Source of the DNA: Kangsaoukella pontilimi
Lineage (GTDB): Bacteria > Pseudomonadota > Alphaproteobacteria > Rhodobacterales > Rhodobacteraceae
Direction of reading: 5' to 3'
Length of the DNA: 64,000 nucleotides
Assembly: GCF_009830125.1 (NCBI RefSeq)
Contig: NZ_WUPT01000005.1
Span: 1 to 64,000 of the forward strand
In this document: positions 31,237 through 40,183 of the stretch, one piece after another
Layout: the number at the start of each line of letters is the position of its first letter
Numbering within the stretch: position 1 is the stretch's first letter
Made by a program: the position numbers and the translations under genes
Notes under the pieces: generated by a model
What the model saw: only the letters and a program-made list of their open reading frames with translations
Databases searched by the model: none
Told to the model about the DNA's origin: nothing

Positions 31237-31831
31237 CCGGCGCGGCTCGGTCTCGGTCGAGGCGCTGATGGCGCTTCCGGTGGCGATCGTGATGATCCTT
31301 CTGGCGCAGTTCATCCTTGAGGCGTCGCTGTCGCGGCAGGAGACGGCGGTCTTCGCGCGGGAGGCGACGGTATCGCGGGCGCTGGATGTCAGGTGGCGGC
31401 CGACGGGCTGTTCCTTTGACGGGGACGACCTGACCGACCGGATCGATGTGGGCCAGACCGCGACTGCGCGCTGCGCGTTGCGGGATGCCGAGGCCCGGCT
31501 CGGGAACCAGAAGGCCGTGTGGAAGGCGCTGGATGACGGGGCGTCGTCCTGGCGGGGGATCCTCAGGGACGTGAAGCCGCGGCGGGGGCCGCGCGACGTG
31601 GTCGGCACGGTCGCGGGGAGCGTATCCTCGACCGGGCCGCAGTTCCTGCGCCAGCAGAGCGCGGTTCCGTCCCGGCAGAGTTATGTCGCCCCGTCGCGGG
31701 ACCGGTTCGATCATGGCACGCGGCGCTATGCGCGGGCGCATGACGACGCGATCTGGGACGAGCTCTGCCGGTCGACCACATGGAAGCTGTTTCCGAACGT
31801 CTTTCCCAACGGAGGGCCGGCACGATGCTGA
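31226..31831 (+). CDS. Second TadE/TadF-like pseudopilin
   Basis: 201 residues. The N-terminus DRRGSVSVEALMALPVAIVM again shows Gly, four residues, then Glu5 and a hydrophobic helix, a TadV-type prepilin site. The remainder is a basic, disulfide-capable periplasmic domain (GCSFDGDD, ARCALRD, ELCRST). It overlaps the end of the TadG-like gene by 11 bases and the next gene by 7. The pairing with the first pseudopilin resembles tadE-tadF in standard loci. Confidence 0.75.
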   Translation: MRTDRRGSVSVEALMALPVAIVMILLAQFILEASLSRQETAVFAREATVSRALDVRWRPTGCSFDGDDLTDRIDVGQTATARCALRDAEARLGNQKAVWKALDDGASSWRGILRDVKPRRGPRDVVGTVAGSVSSTGPQFLRQQSAVPSRQSYVAPSRDRFDHGTRRYARAHDDAIWDELCRSTTWKLFPNVFPNGGPARC

Positions 31832-32463
31832 TCCGCGCGGTTCTGTTCGCGATCTTCCTGATGATCCCGGCGCTGAGCCTTGGTTCGACCGGGGAAAGCA
31901 TGAAGCAATATCATGCCGAGACCTCGACGCCGCTGGCCGAGATCGTCCGCCATCTGGAGGCGCGTCTGCCCGACGCCGCGCCCATGGCGGCATCCGGGAC
32001 GAAGGCGACTGTGTCCTACAGCGGCAGCCATGTGCCCGACGCGCTGAGGTCGTTCCTTGTGACGGCCTTTCCCGACGTGGACGCCGAGCTGTTGGCCCCC
32101 GGACGGACAGTGACGCTTGCGGTGACACTGAGGGCGGCCGACGCCGGCACCGAGGGCGCGCTTCTGATCCTGACGCGGCTGACGGCGGACGAGACGGGCC
32201 TTCCCGCCGGTGCGGTCGTTCTGCTGGACGGTCGCGGCGCGGCGCCTTGTGCGGGGCAGGTGGTGGTCAGTCACGATCTGCCGCGCGGCGAGACCGCGGA
32301 GCTGTATCAAACCTATTTCGAATCAGAGGGTTACCGCTTTGACGGTCACAGTTTGGCGGGGGTGTCGTTTTTTGTCGGATACCGGCCGGGGTGCAGCGTG
32401 ACGCTGTATTTTGAAGCGGACGGAGGGGCGACCGTGGTTGTCGCCCAATTCTCGGAGGTGTGA
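31825..32463 (+). CDS. Exported protein of unknown function in the Tad-like cluster
   Basis: 212 residues. Signal peptide MLIRAVLFAIFLMIPALSLG with cleavage near LGS. The mature part alternates short beta-like segments (VTLAVTLRAADAGTEGALLILTRL, CAGQVVVSHDLPRG, SFFVGYRPGCSVTLYFEADG) and has two Cys. I do not recognise a family. The ATG at 31825 overlaps the preceding stop, and the stop overlaps the CpaB-like gene by one base, so it is built into the operon. A role at the periplasmic side of the machine, perhaps in place of TadD or a pilotin, is only a guess. Confidence 0.65.
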   Translation: MLIRAVLFAIFLMIPALSLGSTGESMKQYHAETSTPLAEIVRHLEARLPDAAPMAASGTKATVSYSGSHVPDALRSFLVTAFPDVDAELLAPGRTVTLAVTLRAADAGTEGALLILTRLTADETGLPAGAVVLLDGRGAAPCAGQVVVSHDLPRGETAELYQTYFESEGYRFDGHSLAGVSFFVGYRPGCSVTLYFEADGGATVVVAQFSEV

Positions 32464-33170
32464 TGCGCAATATCTTCTATCTTCTCGCGGCGCTTCTGTC
32501 GTTCGGTGTCGGCTGGTTCTACTATGCCCAGGTCGCCCAGCAGACGGCGACCATGTCGAAGCTGCGCCTTGTCGCCCAGGACGGGCTGGTGATCCGGGCG
32601 GGCACCGAGATCGACGAGGCGTTTTTCGAGAAATACGTCGTCTCTCAGACAATGCCGCGCGCCCTGGCCGAGGATTTCGCCTGGGCGCTCGGGGATGATC
32701 CGGTCACCCGGATCAATCTTGAAGGGATGGTCTTCGGGCAGGATGTGGCGGCCGGCAGTTTCCTGCAACGCGCCCATTTCTTTGCCGAGCGGTCGGTTGC
32801 CTTCGACATGCGGATAGACCCGGGCAACCGCGCATTCTCGATCCCGGTCGAGCCGGATCGGGGGGTAAGCGTGTTCCTCGACCCCGGCGCGCGGGTCGAC
32901 GTGGTGGGCGCGTTCATCGGCGAGGACGAGACCGTTCAGGTGCGCGCGCTGATCGAGAACGCCGAGGTCATGGCCGTGGGCGAATACGATCAGGGCACGG
33001 ACCGCGCCGAGGACGGCGAATTGCCCGAGTATCAGAACGTGACGCTTCAGGCGCCTGCCCCGGCGGTGGAGGCGTTTCTGGCCGCCGAGGTGATGACCGT
33101 GTCGGATCTGACGCTGGTTCTGCGGAACCCCTGCGAGGGCACCGCCGACTGCATCGGTCTGGGTCAATGA
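32463..33170 (+). CDS. CpaB/RcpC-like pilus assembly protein
   Basis: 235 residues. N-terminal membrane anchor (NIFYLLAALLSFGVGWFYYAQ), then an SAF-like region (VIRAGTEIDEAFFEKYVV, VAAGSFLQRAHFF) and the CpaB-type segment RAFSIPVEPDRGVSVFLDPGARVDVVG. CpaB bridges the inner-membrane platform and the secretin in Tad systems. I start at the ATG at 32463; the GTG at 32460 is an alternative. Its presence without any visible secretin gene in the cluster is unusual. Confidence 0.82.
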   Translation: MRNIFYLLAALLSFGVGWFYYAQVAQQTATMSKLRLVAQDGLVIRAGTEIDEAFFEKYVVSQTMPRALAEDFAWALGDDPVTRINLEGMVFGQDVAAGSFLQRAHFFAERSVAFDMRIDPGNRAFSIPVEPDRGVSVFLDPGARVDVVGAFIGEDETVQVRALIENAEVMAVGEYDQGTDRAEDGELPEYQNVTLQAPAPAVEAFLAAEVMTVSDLTLVLRNPCEGTADCIGLGQ

Positions 33171-35110
33171 CGACCGCGCGGGCGCATCTGAGGGTCTCGG
33201 ACGCCTATGGCAACCGCAAGGCGGCGCAGGTTCTGGACGGCACCTATTACGAGCTGGGCAGCGATCAGGCGCGGATGGGCGCGCCGGATTACGTGTACCT
33301 GTCGGGTTCGGGCGTGTCGCCGCGCCATGCGCGTCTGATGCACATGGGCGAGGTGTGGCAGGTCACGCCGCTGACCCCCCTTGGCGCGCGGATCGGGCGG
33401 CGGGAGGTCGGCAAGGACGTGGCCGCCGACCTGACCAGCGGGGCCGAGCTGTGGCTGGGGAACAACCTCGTCCAGCTCATGCTGCCGAACCGGTCGGTGA
33501 GCGAGACGATCTCGAACCCGGACCTGGGCGATCTGGAACTGATGATGAACGAGGCGCTTCTCGATTTCGAGGATCGCCGCCGCGATCTGTTCGACGGGAG
33601 CGCGGGGCAGCGCGAGGCGCTGTTGTCGGCCGAGCTCGACCGGCTGATCGATGTCGAGCTGGCCTCGGTCAGCGGGCCGGGCAAGGTCGGCACGATCAAC
33701 CGCTATACCGCCGAGGCGCTGAGGCGGCCCTTGATCTCGGCCTGTCTGATGAGCGGGACGCGGGGCGACGTGGAGCTGGCCTATTCGCAGCTCAACCCCG
33801 ACCAGCGGGCGCGGGCGGTGGAGCTGCGCGAAGAGCTGGCGTCGGAGCTGAAGCTGTCGATGACCCATGGCGCGACCGCGGATGATCTTGCGCGTATCCG
33901 CACCGGTTTCGACGAGGCGTTCCGCGCGGTCCACGGCATGATCGGAGAGACGTTCAAGCTGGCGCTGATCCGGGACGCGGTGCGCGAGCGGGTGCTGGGC
34001 CTGTTCTTCCGGCTGGGGCCGATCCAGTTCCTGCTCGATATCGACGCGATCTCGGAGATCATGGTCTGCGGGCCGGACCGGATCTTCGTCGAGAAGGGCA
34101 ACCGGATGTTCGAGACGGGTCTGACCTTCGCCTCGGAAAACGAGCTCTTCACCGTGGCGGCGCGGATCGCCGGGCGGGACGGCAAGCAGCTGACCGAGGG
34201 CGCGCCGTTGGCCGATGCGCGGCTGTCGGACGGCAGCCGGGCGAATATCGTCGCCAGCCCAACGGCGCTGAACGGCCTGTCGCTGACCATCCGGAAGTTT
34301 GGCAAGAAGCACTGGCGGGTCAGCGATCTGCGCCGGAACCGGGCGATGTCGCTTCCGATGGAGCGGTTTCTGGAAGCGGCCGTTCTGGCCCGGAAGAATA
34401 TCATCATCTCTGGCGGGACCGGGTCGGGTAAGACGACGCTTTTAAACGCGCTCGCCATGTTCGTGCCGAACGATGAGCGGATCGTGACGATCGAGGATAC
34501 GTCGGAACTTCGCCTGACGAACCGGAACCTTGTCACGCTGGAGGCGCGGCGGGCGAATGTCGACGGGCGGGGCGAGATCTCGATCCGCGATCTGGTGAAG
34601 AACGCATTGAGGATGCGGCCCGACCGGATCGTGGTCGGCGAATGCCGGGGCGGCGAGACGCTGGACATGCTTCAGGCGATGAATACGGGCCATTCCGGGT
34701 CGATGACGACGGCCCACGCCAACAACCCGCAGGACCTGATCCTGCGCCTTGAGACGATGGTGCTGCAGTCGGGACAGGACCTGCCGATCCACGCCATCCG
34801 CCAGCAGATCAGCGCGGCGGTGGACCTTGTCGTGCAGGTGTCGAAGACCCCGTCGCTGGCGCCCGATGCGCCGCCGCTGGCGCGGCAGCGCACCATTGTC
34901 GAGATCGCGGAGCTGGGCGCGTATGACCCCGATACGGGTCAGATTCCGGTCAACCCGATCTTCGAGCTGGCCGATGACGGCGACCTGCTGAGGCACACGA
35001 TCTCGGGCTATATCCCGAGCTTTTTCGAGGAGATGTCGTCGCGGGGCTTGATCCGGATCGACACGTTTTTCGACGAGACCGAGGAAAGAGAGGCGCAGCA
35101 TGCCGCATGA
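33167..35110 (+). CDS. FHA domain fused to TadA/CpaF secretion ATPase
   Basis: 647 residues. Residues about 8-108 form an FHA-like domain (SGSGVSPRHARLMHMGEVWQV, ARIGRREVG). A CpaF-type helical region follows, then the ATPase with RIFVEKGNRMF, Walker A SGGTGSGKTT (about 413-422), ERIVTIEDTSELRL, Walker B MRPDRIVVGECRGGETLDM and His-box GSMTTAHANNP. Catalytic residues look intact. FHA domains bind phosphothreonine, so the motor may be gated by phosphorylation; ordinary CpaF has no FHA domain. It overlaps CpaB by 4 bases and TadB by 11. Confidence 0.88.
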   Translation: MTTARAHLRVSDAYGNRKAAQVLDGTYYELGSDQARMGAPDYVYLSGSGVSPRHARLMHMGEVWQVTPLTPLGARIGRREVGKDVAADLTSGAELWLGNNLVQLMLPNRSVSETISNPDLGDLELMMNEALLDFEDRRRDLFDGSAGQREALLSAELDRLIDVELASVSGPGKVGTINRYTAEALRRPLISACLMSGTRGDVELAYSQLNPDQRARAVELREELASELKLSMTHGATADDLARIRTGFDEAFRAVHGMIGETFKLALIRDAVRERVLGLFFRLGPIQFLLDIDAISEIMVCGPDRIFVEKGNRMFETGLTFASENELFTVAARIAGRDGKQLTEGAPLADARLSDGSRANIVASPTALNGLSLTIRKFGKKHWRVSDLRRNRAMSLPMERFLEAAVLARKNIIISGGTGSGKTTLLNALAMFVPNDERIVTIEDTSELRLTNRNLVTLEARRANVDGRGEISIRDLVKNALRMRPDRIVVGECRGGETLDMLQAMNTGHSGSMTTAHANNPQDLILRLETMVLQSGQDLPIHAIRQQISAAVDLVVQVSKTPSLAPDAPPLARQRTIVEIAELGAYDPDTGQIPVNPIFELADDGDLLRHTISGYIPSFFEEMSSRGLIRIDTFFDETEEREAQHAA

Positions 35111-35957
35111 TCCGATCAATCTGGTCATGGCCGCGGCCTTTGCCCTTGGGGTCTTCGGGCTTCTGGCGCTGCTTTTGCCCGCGCTGAGGCTGATCTGGGA
35201 CGCGCAGAGCGCAGAGCGGCAGGACAAGGTCGCGGCGGTGCTGACCTATCTTCTGGGGCGCCCAAGCGATCCGGTCGATACGATGGCGCTGTTTCTCTTC
35301 GCCGCTGTCGCGCTTGGGGCCGCGCTCTATGCGGCGGGGGCGACGGTGCCGTCGATCCTGATGATCCTTGTTCTGTTCATTGCCCTGCCGGTGTTCTTCT
35401 ACAGCCGGGCCTCGGGGCAGAGGGCGCGGGAACTGGAACTGTCTCTGCCGCTGGCGCTTCAGCAGGTGGCGAACGAGATGGCGGCGGGCGCGACGCTTGA
35501 GACCGCGCTGAAGCGGGTTGCAGAGTCCGCGCCGCCGCCCGCCGATATCGAGATCGGTCGCCTGCAGCGGCGGGTCGAGATCATGGGGATCGACGAGGCA
35601 TTCGAGGAGATGGCCCGGCGTCTGGACATGCCGAGCTTTACACTGACTGCGTCGGTCGTGCGCGTCGGCACGTCCTCGGGCGGGCGCCTGATCGAGGCGC
35701 TGAAGAACCTGTCGCGGACGCTGATCGAGATCGAGCGGCTGAACAAGAAACTGCGCACCGCGTCCGAGAACGGGCGGCGGAACCTGTACCTGATGTCGCT
35801 GGTCGGGCCGCTGGTGGCCGTCGCCGCCGCCTTCGTCGTGGATCACGAGCAATCGGTTCTGGCCGACCCGTTCGGCCAGCTTCTGATCGGTGTCGCGGTC
35901 CTCGCCTTTTTCGGCGCGCATGTGATCGGGCACCGGCTGACAAAGGTGCAGGTCTGA
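35100..35957 (+). CDS. TadB-type inner-membrane platform protein
   Basis: 285 residues with a GspF/TadB fold. It has an N-terminal membrane segment (LVMAAAFALGVFGLLALLLPAL), paired segments around 65-100, then the cytoplasmic T2SSF domain LPLALQQVANEMAAGATLETALKRVAESAP (about 118-148) and SGGRLIEALKNLSRTLIEI, and C-terminal membrane segments. It works with TadC to couple the ATPase to pilin extraction. It overlaps the ATPase gene by 11 bases and the tadC gene by one base, the standard tadA-B-C order. Confidence 0.87.
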   Translation: MPHDPINLVMAAAFALGVFGLLALLLPALRLIWDAQSAERQDKVAAVLTYLLGRPSDPVDTMALFLFAAVALGAALYAAGATVPSILMILVLFIALPVFFYSRASGQRARELELSLPLALQQVANEMAAGATLETALKRVAESAPPPADIEIGRLQRRVEIMGIDEAFEEMARRLDMPSFTLTASVVRVGTSSGGRLIEALKNLSRTLIEIERLNKKLRTASENGRRNLYLMSLVGPLVAVAAAFVVDHEQSVLADPFGQLLIGVAVLAFFGAHVIGHRLTKVQV

Positions 35958-36856
35958 TGGAGGCGCTGTTCATCGCCCTCGCCTTCGGCACGGGGACGCT
36001 GTTCCTGGGGCTGGTGGTCGCCAATGCGCTGTCGGCGACCGGTGACCGGTTCCAGACCAATCTGGACGCTGAAGCCGCCGGGCCGGAGGCGAGTGTGCGT
36101 GTTGTCCGTGCGCTTGGCCGCACGTTCCAGCCACTGGCGGCGCCGTTTCACTCGATGAGCGCGGCGATGGAGCGCGATCTTCTTTACGCGGGGCGGCCCT
36201 ATGGCGGGATCAGCGGGCGCGAGTATCTGGCCGCGGCCATGGTTTTGTCGGTGCTGGTCGGACTGGCGGTGGGTGCGCTTTTCACGCTCAATGGGGCGCT
36301 GACGGGGCAGGCGGGGCTGGCCATGCTGGTCCGGTGGTGGGGTGTGGGCGCGGTTGTCGTGTTCTTTTACTTCCTGACCGACATCACGTCGGCGGCGAAG
36401 CGGAACTCGGACGAGATCGAGCGCGAGTTTCCCTTCTTTCTGGACCTTGCCGTTCTGGTGGTTCAGGCGGGCGGCACGCCGCGGAAGGCGCTGACGAAAT
36501 ATGTCGAAGCGTCGCCCGGAACGCCCCTATCTCGCGAGATCGCGATTACTGCGCGGGATGCCGACGCGACAAGTTTCGACGACGCGCTCCGGCGCATGAT
36601 CGAGCGGGTGCGCGCGCCCTCGGTCAAGGCGATCCTGAAGAACCTCGCCCAGGGCGAGAAGTCCTCGGGCGAGGCGGAGGCGTTCTATACCGATCAGGCC
36701 GAAGAGCTTCGCTATCTGCGCGAGGAGATGGCCAACCGTGCCGCCGAGCGGCTGAAGACGAATATCGTCCTGCCGGTCTTTCTCATGCTCATGGCGATCA
36801 TCATCGGGGCGCTTGCGCCGACGATCGTCTCGATACGGTCGCAGGGGTTTCTCTGA
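35957..36856 (+). CDS. TadC-type inner-membrane platform protein
   Basis: 299 residues. Membrane segments flank a T2SSF domain: EIEREFPFFLDLAVLVVQAGGTPRKALTKYVE (about 155-186) and FDDALRRMIERVRAPSVKAILKNLAQGEKSSG, then ERLKTNIVLPVFLMLMAIIIGALAPTIV at the end. It pairs with TadB as the platform of the machine. The stop overlaps the next gene's ATG. Gene order and motifs make this a firm call. Confidence 0.87.
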   Translation: MEALFIALAFGTGTLFLGLVVANALSATGDRFQTNLDAEAAGPEASVRVVRALGRTFQPLAAPFHSMSAAMERDLLYAGRPYGGISGREYLAAAMVLSVLVGLAVGALFTLNGALTGQAGLAMLVRWWGVGAVVVFFYFLTDITSAAKRNSDEIEREFPFFLDLAVLVVQAGGTPRKALTKYVEASPGTPLSREIAITARDADATSFDDALRRMIERVRAPSVKAILKNLAQGEKSSGEAEAFYTDQAEELRYLREEMANRAAERLKTNIVLPVFLMLMAIIIGALAPTIVSIRSQGFL

Positions 36857-37689
36857 TGATGGCGTTTCTCGGCCCCAAGGGGTTCAGCATCGAAGTCACC
36901 GAAGGTATCGACCTTGAACGGACGCTGGTTCTGACAGGTCAGCGGGTGACGGTCGGGACCGGGCCGGGCGACGATCTACGCCTTGGAGCGCGGGATGTCG
37001 TGTCGGGTCACATCACCTTCGAGCGGCGGAAGGACGGGAAGGGGTGGGAGTTCTTCACCTCGGACCGGGGGGTCAGCGAGGTGGATCGCGGAAACCCCCG
37101 GACCGGCGCCGTGCGCCCCGGCATGTGGTTCCGGCTGGGTCGGGAGACGCGGATCGACATTCGCCGTGTCGCCGCCCCGGTTGAGACAGAGGCCGCGCCG
37201 TCGGGTGGCGCACAGCCGAAGACCGTGCCACTGGGCGTCGCATTGCCGGCGATGGGTCTGATGGTCCTGGCGGCGGTGGGGTTTGTCCTGTTCGCCGGCG
37301 CGGGTCAGACCGGCCAGAGCGGGATGCGCACCACGGGCTGGGTCGAGAGAAGCGCGCCGATCGAGCCGGCGGTCGAGCGGTGCCTGGCGAGCGCGGGGTC
37401 GCAGGCCCGGACAATCTCGCCCGACGACCCGTCGAGCGCGTTCTGGCGGACCGTGTCGCTTCGGCAGTCCGATCCGGCAGCGGCGCGGGCCGCCGAAGCG
37501 GATCTGATCCGCGAGGTGCGCGCCATCCTGACCGAGGCGCATTTCCTGACCCGTGAAAACAGGGCTGCCGACGCGTCCGAGGCGCTACGTCGTATGGAAT
37601 ACGTTTTGCCCGTGGGTCTGACCGACTGCCCTATCCTGTCTGCATCGCGCTTCGATCTGGCCCTGCTGGAGTTGCGCGGAAACCGATGA
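36856..37689 (+). CDS. Membrane-anchored FHA-domain protein
   Basis: 277 residues. FHA-like domain at about 5-105 (RVTVGTGPGDDLRLGARDVVSGHITFERR), a linker, one transmembrane segment at about 125-150 (LGVALPAMGLMVLAAVGFVLF) and a periplasmic domain with a Cys pair (VERCLASAG, LTDCPIL). It overlaps the tadC stop. With the FHA-fused ATPase, it gives the cluster two phosphothreonine readers; in type VI secretion a Fha protein and the PpkA kinase form a comparable switch. Cluster dyad element 3 lies within its last 100 bases. Confidence 0.78.
   Translation: MMAFLGPKGFSIEVTEGIDLERTLVLTGQRVTVGTGPGDDLRLGARDVVSGHITFERRKDGKGWEFFTSDRGVSEVDRGNPRTGAVRPGMWFRLGRETRIDIRRVAAPVETEAAPSGGAQPKTVPLGVALPAMGLMVLAAVGFVLFAGAGQTGQSGMRTTGWVERSAPIEPAVERCLASAGSQARTISPDDPSSAFWRTVSLRQSDPAAARAAEADLIREVRAILTEAHFLTRENRAADASEALRRMEYVLPVGLTDCPILSASRFDLALLELRGNR
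37589..37637 (+). promoter_or_regulatory. Cluster dyad element 3 with -10-like hexamer
   Basis: GTCGTATGGAATACGTT (37589-37605) matches element 1 at 14 of 17 positions. After 26 bases comes TATCCT (37632-37637). It lies inside the 3' end of the FHA-TM gene, 100 bases before the pseudokinase gene. Being in coding sequence weakens the case, but the layout agrees with elements 1 and 2. Confidence 0.45.
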
Positions 37690-37705
37690 ACCGAGGGTGC
37701 CAGTC

Positions 37706-40183
37706 ATGCAGGATACCGCCAACCACGTGATCGACGCGCGCCTTGCCGAGGCGCTGGAACAGTATTTCAACGGTGTCCGCCTTGAGCGCGCCGTGGGCGA
37801 TTGCGCCATCCTGTCCGGCGTTCGCAAGCAGAACGGCGCGCCGGTGGCGATCTACGTTCCGAATTTCTCGGCCAGTCGGGACGAGGATGTCGTGGCGGAT
37901 ATCGGCAAGCGCTTCGCGGTCTACGAGAAGCTGGGGCATCCGCGGCTTCAGGCGAGCGAGCGTCTGCTGAACGCCCGCGCCTTCCGCAAAATGCCCGCGC
38001 TCGCCGTGCTGGCCTGTCCGGTGCCGGTGTTCGACGACGCTTTCGACACGCTGGGGGTCGACGCGAGGCTGCGGCTTTTCGATGAGGTGCTGGAAGGGCT
38101 TGCGGCGCTCCATGGTGCGGGGCTGGTCCATGGCAACCTGTCGCCCGATGTCATCCGCCGCGAAGGCGAGGGCGGGCAGGCGCGGCTGTGCGACCTGACG
38201 TTTTCCGGCGACCGGGCGACGACCGTGACCGCGCAGCCCGTCGCCTATCAGTCCGAGAATGTTATCCGCACGGCGACCCCCGGCCCGGAGGACGATGTCC
38301 ATGCTGCGGGGATGCTGGGATACCGCATCCTGATGGGCGCGGGCGGGCCGGAACGTGCGCTGAATGCGCGGTCGGATGACAGCGAGACGGTGGTGGCCGC
38401 CATCCTGAGCGAGGAGCGGACCGCGCCCGGTGCCGATACCCTCTTCCCCGACGGGCATCCTCAGGGCGAACAGATCGCGCGGCTGCTGGCCCGGATGACG
38501 GGGCAATTGCCGAACGCCAACCGCTACAGTTCGGCCGAGGCGGCGCGGCGCGCCTTGCAGACGGTGATGAAGGGCGACGAGCCCTCGAACGTGGCCGAGG
38601 CCGAGAGCGGGCCCATGCCGGGCGGCTTCGCCATGACGGCTGCGCGGCCGGTGGAGCCACGCACCGGCATCTCTCCGATGCTGGCGGTTCTGCTGTTCGG
38701 GGCGTTCCTCTTCAGCTCGGCGGGGGCGGTGTGGCTCTATTTCCAGAATGCGGACCTGAACGCGTCCCGGGTGGCGCTGATCGAGCTGATCCGGGACGAA
38801 CGCGCGGCGCGGGCGGCGGCGGACGAGGCTGTCGCGGTTCTGCGGCAGGCGGACAGGGCTATCGGTCTTGCCGAGGGACGCCGCGCCGGGGTTGCGTCGG
38901 AGGCCGCCGGTGAGGCGCTTCGGATGGCCGAGGAGAGCCTTGCCGCGATCGAGATACCGGAGGACGCGAGCGCTGCGGTGGCGGCGCTGGCCCAGGCGGA
39001 GGAGGCGATTGCCCAGATCGAGCTGGCACGGGACCGGGCGGAGGCCGCCGAGGCCGAGGCGCTTGGCGCCGCAGAGGCGGCCCGCCTTGCAGCGCCCGAC
39101 GCAGCGGCGATTGCCGATGCCGAGAGTCGCATTCTTGAGGCCAACGCCGCCCGGCTGGATGGCCGGTGGGAGACCGCCGGGCTGGCCTGGTCCGGGGCGC
39201 GCGACGCTTTCGACGCGATCACGGCCGCAGGACGTCAGGAGGCCGAGGCCGCGCGCGCCCGTTTCGAGGCGATGCCCGAGGGCGAGGGGGCTGCTGCGAT
39301 CCTTGCGAGGGGTTTCGCCGAGCGCGGAGCCGCGGCGGAAGAGGCCGGGCGCTTTGCCGAGGCGGTCGAGCTGTTCACGGCAGCTTTCGCGGCGGTCGCG
39401 CGCAAGGACGAGCGCAAAGCGGCGGCGTCGGTTCGGGAGATCACGCTTGGGGACAGCCCGGAAGCCCTGTTCGCCGCCGTCGCGCTTTGCCGCGATGCGG
39501 CCCCGGTCGCAGCGGGCAACTGTCCCGACAGCCGCCCCAATGACGAAGCATTGAGACGCGCGGCGCTTGCGCCCTTCGCGCTGGATGAGACCGAGGTTTC
39601 GGTGGCCGATTTCCGCACCTTCGTGGATGAGACCGGCTACGTCACCGAGGCCGAGGAGGCGGGGCGGGTCGTGGCGCTGACCTCGAACGGAGAGGCGCGG
39701 CTGATCGACGGGAATTACAGTTGGTCCGCGCCGCAGGGCGTGACTGGGGCTGACATAGACCCCGACCGGCCTGTGACGAATATCGCGCTCAGGGATGCCC
39801 ATGCCTATTGCGCATGGGCGGGCAAGCGGCTTCCGACCGAGGCGGAATGGGAACATGCCGCGCGCGGCACGGGGATGCAGCCTTTCCCCTGGGGCGAGTG
39901 GTCCGACAGCGCGCCGGTCTGGCGCGGCGCGCCCGATGCGGCGCGGCGGCTTCCCACGCCGGTTGGTGCGGCGGGCGGCGAAGGGCCGGACGGTCATGTG
40001 GGTCTTTCGGGGAATGCCCGCGAATGGGTGCTGGGCCATGATGGCGGCGTCCTGAAAGGCGGGTCCTGGAACACGGTCAACCCGGCGGATCTGCGGATTT
40101 CGGCCCGGCTGATCGTGCCCGGCAACGCGCCCGGCGTGGATTTCGGGTTCCGCTGTGCGCGCGATCTGGAGGTCTGGCCATGA
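37706..40183 (+). CDS. Pseudokinase - transmembrane - coiled coil - FGE-sulfatase domain protein
   Basis: 825 residues. Residues about 20-290 look like a Ser/Thr kinase fold, but the catalytic loop reads VHGNLSPDVI (142-150: HGN instead of HRD) and the DFG position reads CDL, so phosphotransfer is unlikely. One transmembrane segment lies at about 318-340 (MLAVLLFGAFLFSSAGAVWL), then a long Ala/Glu/Arg coiled coil (about 345-580), then a C-terminal SUMF1/FGE-type domain (ETEVSVADFRTFVDET, YCAWAGKRLPTEAEWEHAAR, GNAREWV, LKGGSW, GFRCAR). GTG at 37697 is an alternative start. Likely a cytoplasmic phospho-signal scaffold with a periplasmic FGE fold. Confidence 0.8.
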   Translation: MQDTANHVIDARLAEALEQYFNGVRLERAVGDCAILSGVRKQNGAPVAIYVPNFSASRDEDVVADIGKRFAVYEKLGHPRLQASERLLNARAFRKMPALAVLACPVPVFDDAFDTLGVDARLRLFDEVLEGLAALHGAGLVHGNLSPDVIRREGEGGQARLCDLTFSGDRATTVTAQPVAYQSENVIRTATPGPEDDVHAAGMLGYRILMGAGGPERALNARSDDSETVVAAILSEERTAPGADTLFPDGHPQGEQIARLLARMTGQLPNANRYSSAEAARRALQTVMKGDEPSNVAEAESGPMPGGFAMTAARPVEPRTGISPMLAVLLFGAFLFSSAGAVWLYFQNADLNASRVALIELIRDERAARAAADEAVAVLRQADRAIGLAEGRRAGVASEAAGEALRMAEESLAAIEIPEDASAAVAALAQAEEAIAQIELARDRAEAAEAEALGAAEAARLAAPDAAAIADAESRILEANAARLDGRWETAGLAWSGARDAFDAITAAGRQEAEAARARFEAMPEGEGAAAILARGFAERGAAAEEAGRFAEAVELFTAAFAAVARKDERKAAASVREITLGDSPEALFAAVALCRDAAPVAAGNCPDSRPNDEALRRAALAPFALDETEVSVADFRTFVDETGYVTEAEEAGRVVALTSNGEARLIDGNYSWSAPQGVTGADIDPDRPVTNIALRDAHAYCAWAGKRLPTEAEWEHAARGTGMQPFPWGEWSDSAPVWRGAPDAARRLPTPVGAAGGEGPDGHVGLSGNAREWVLGHDGGVLKGGSWNTVNPADLRISARLIVPGNAPGVDFGFRCARDLEVWP

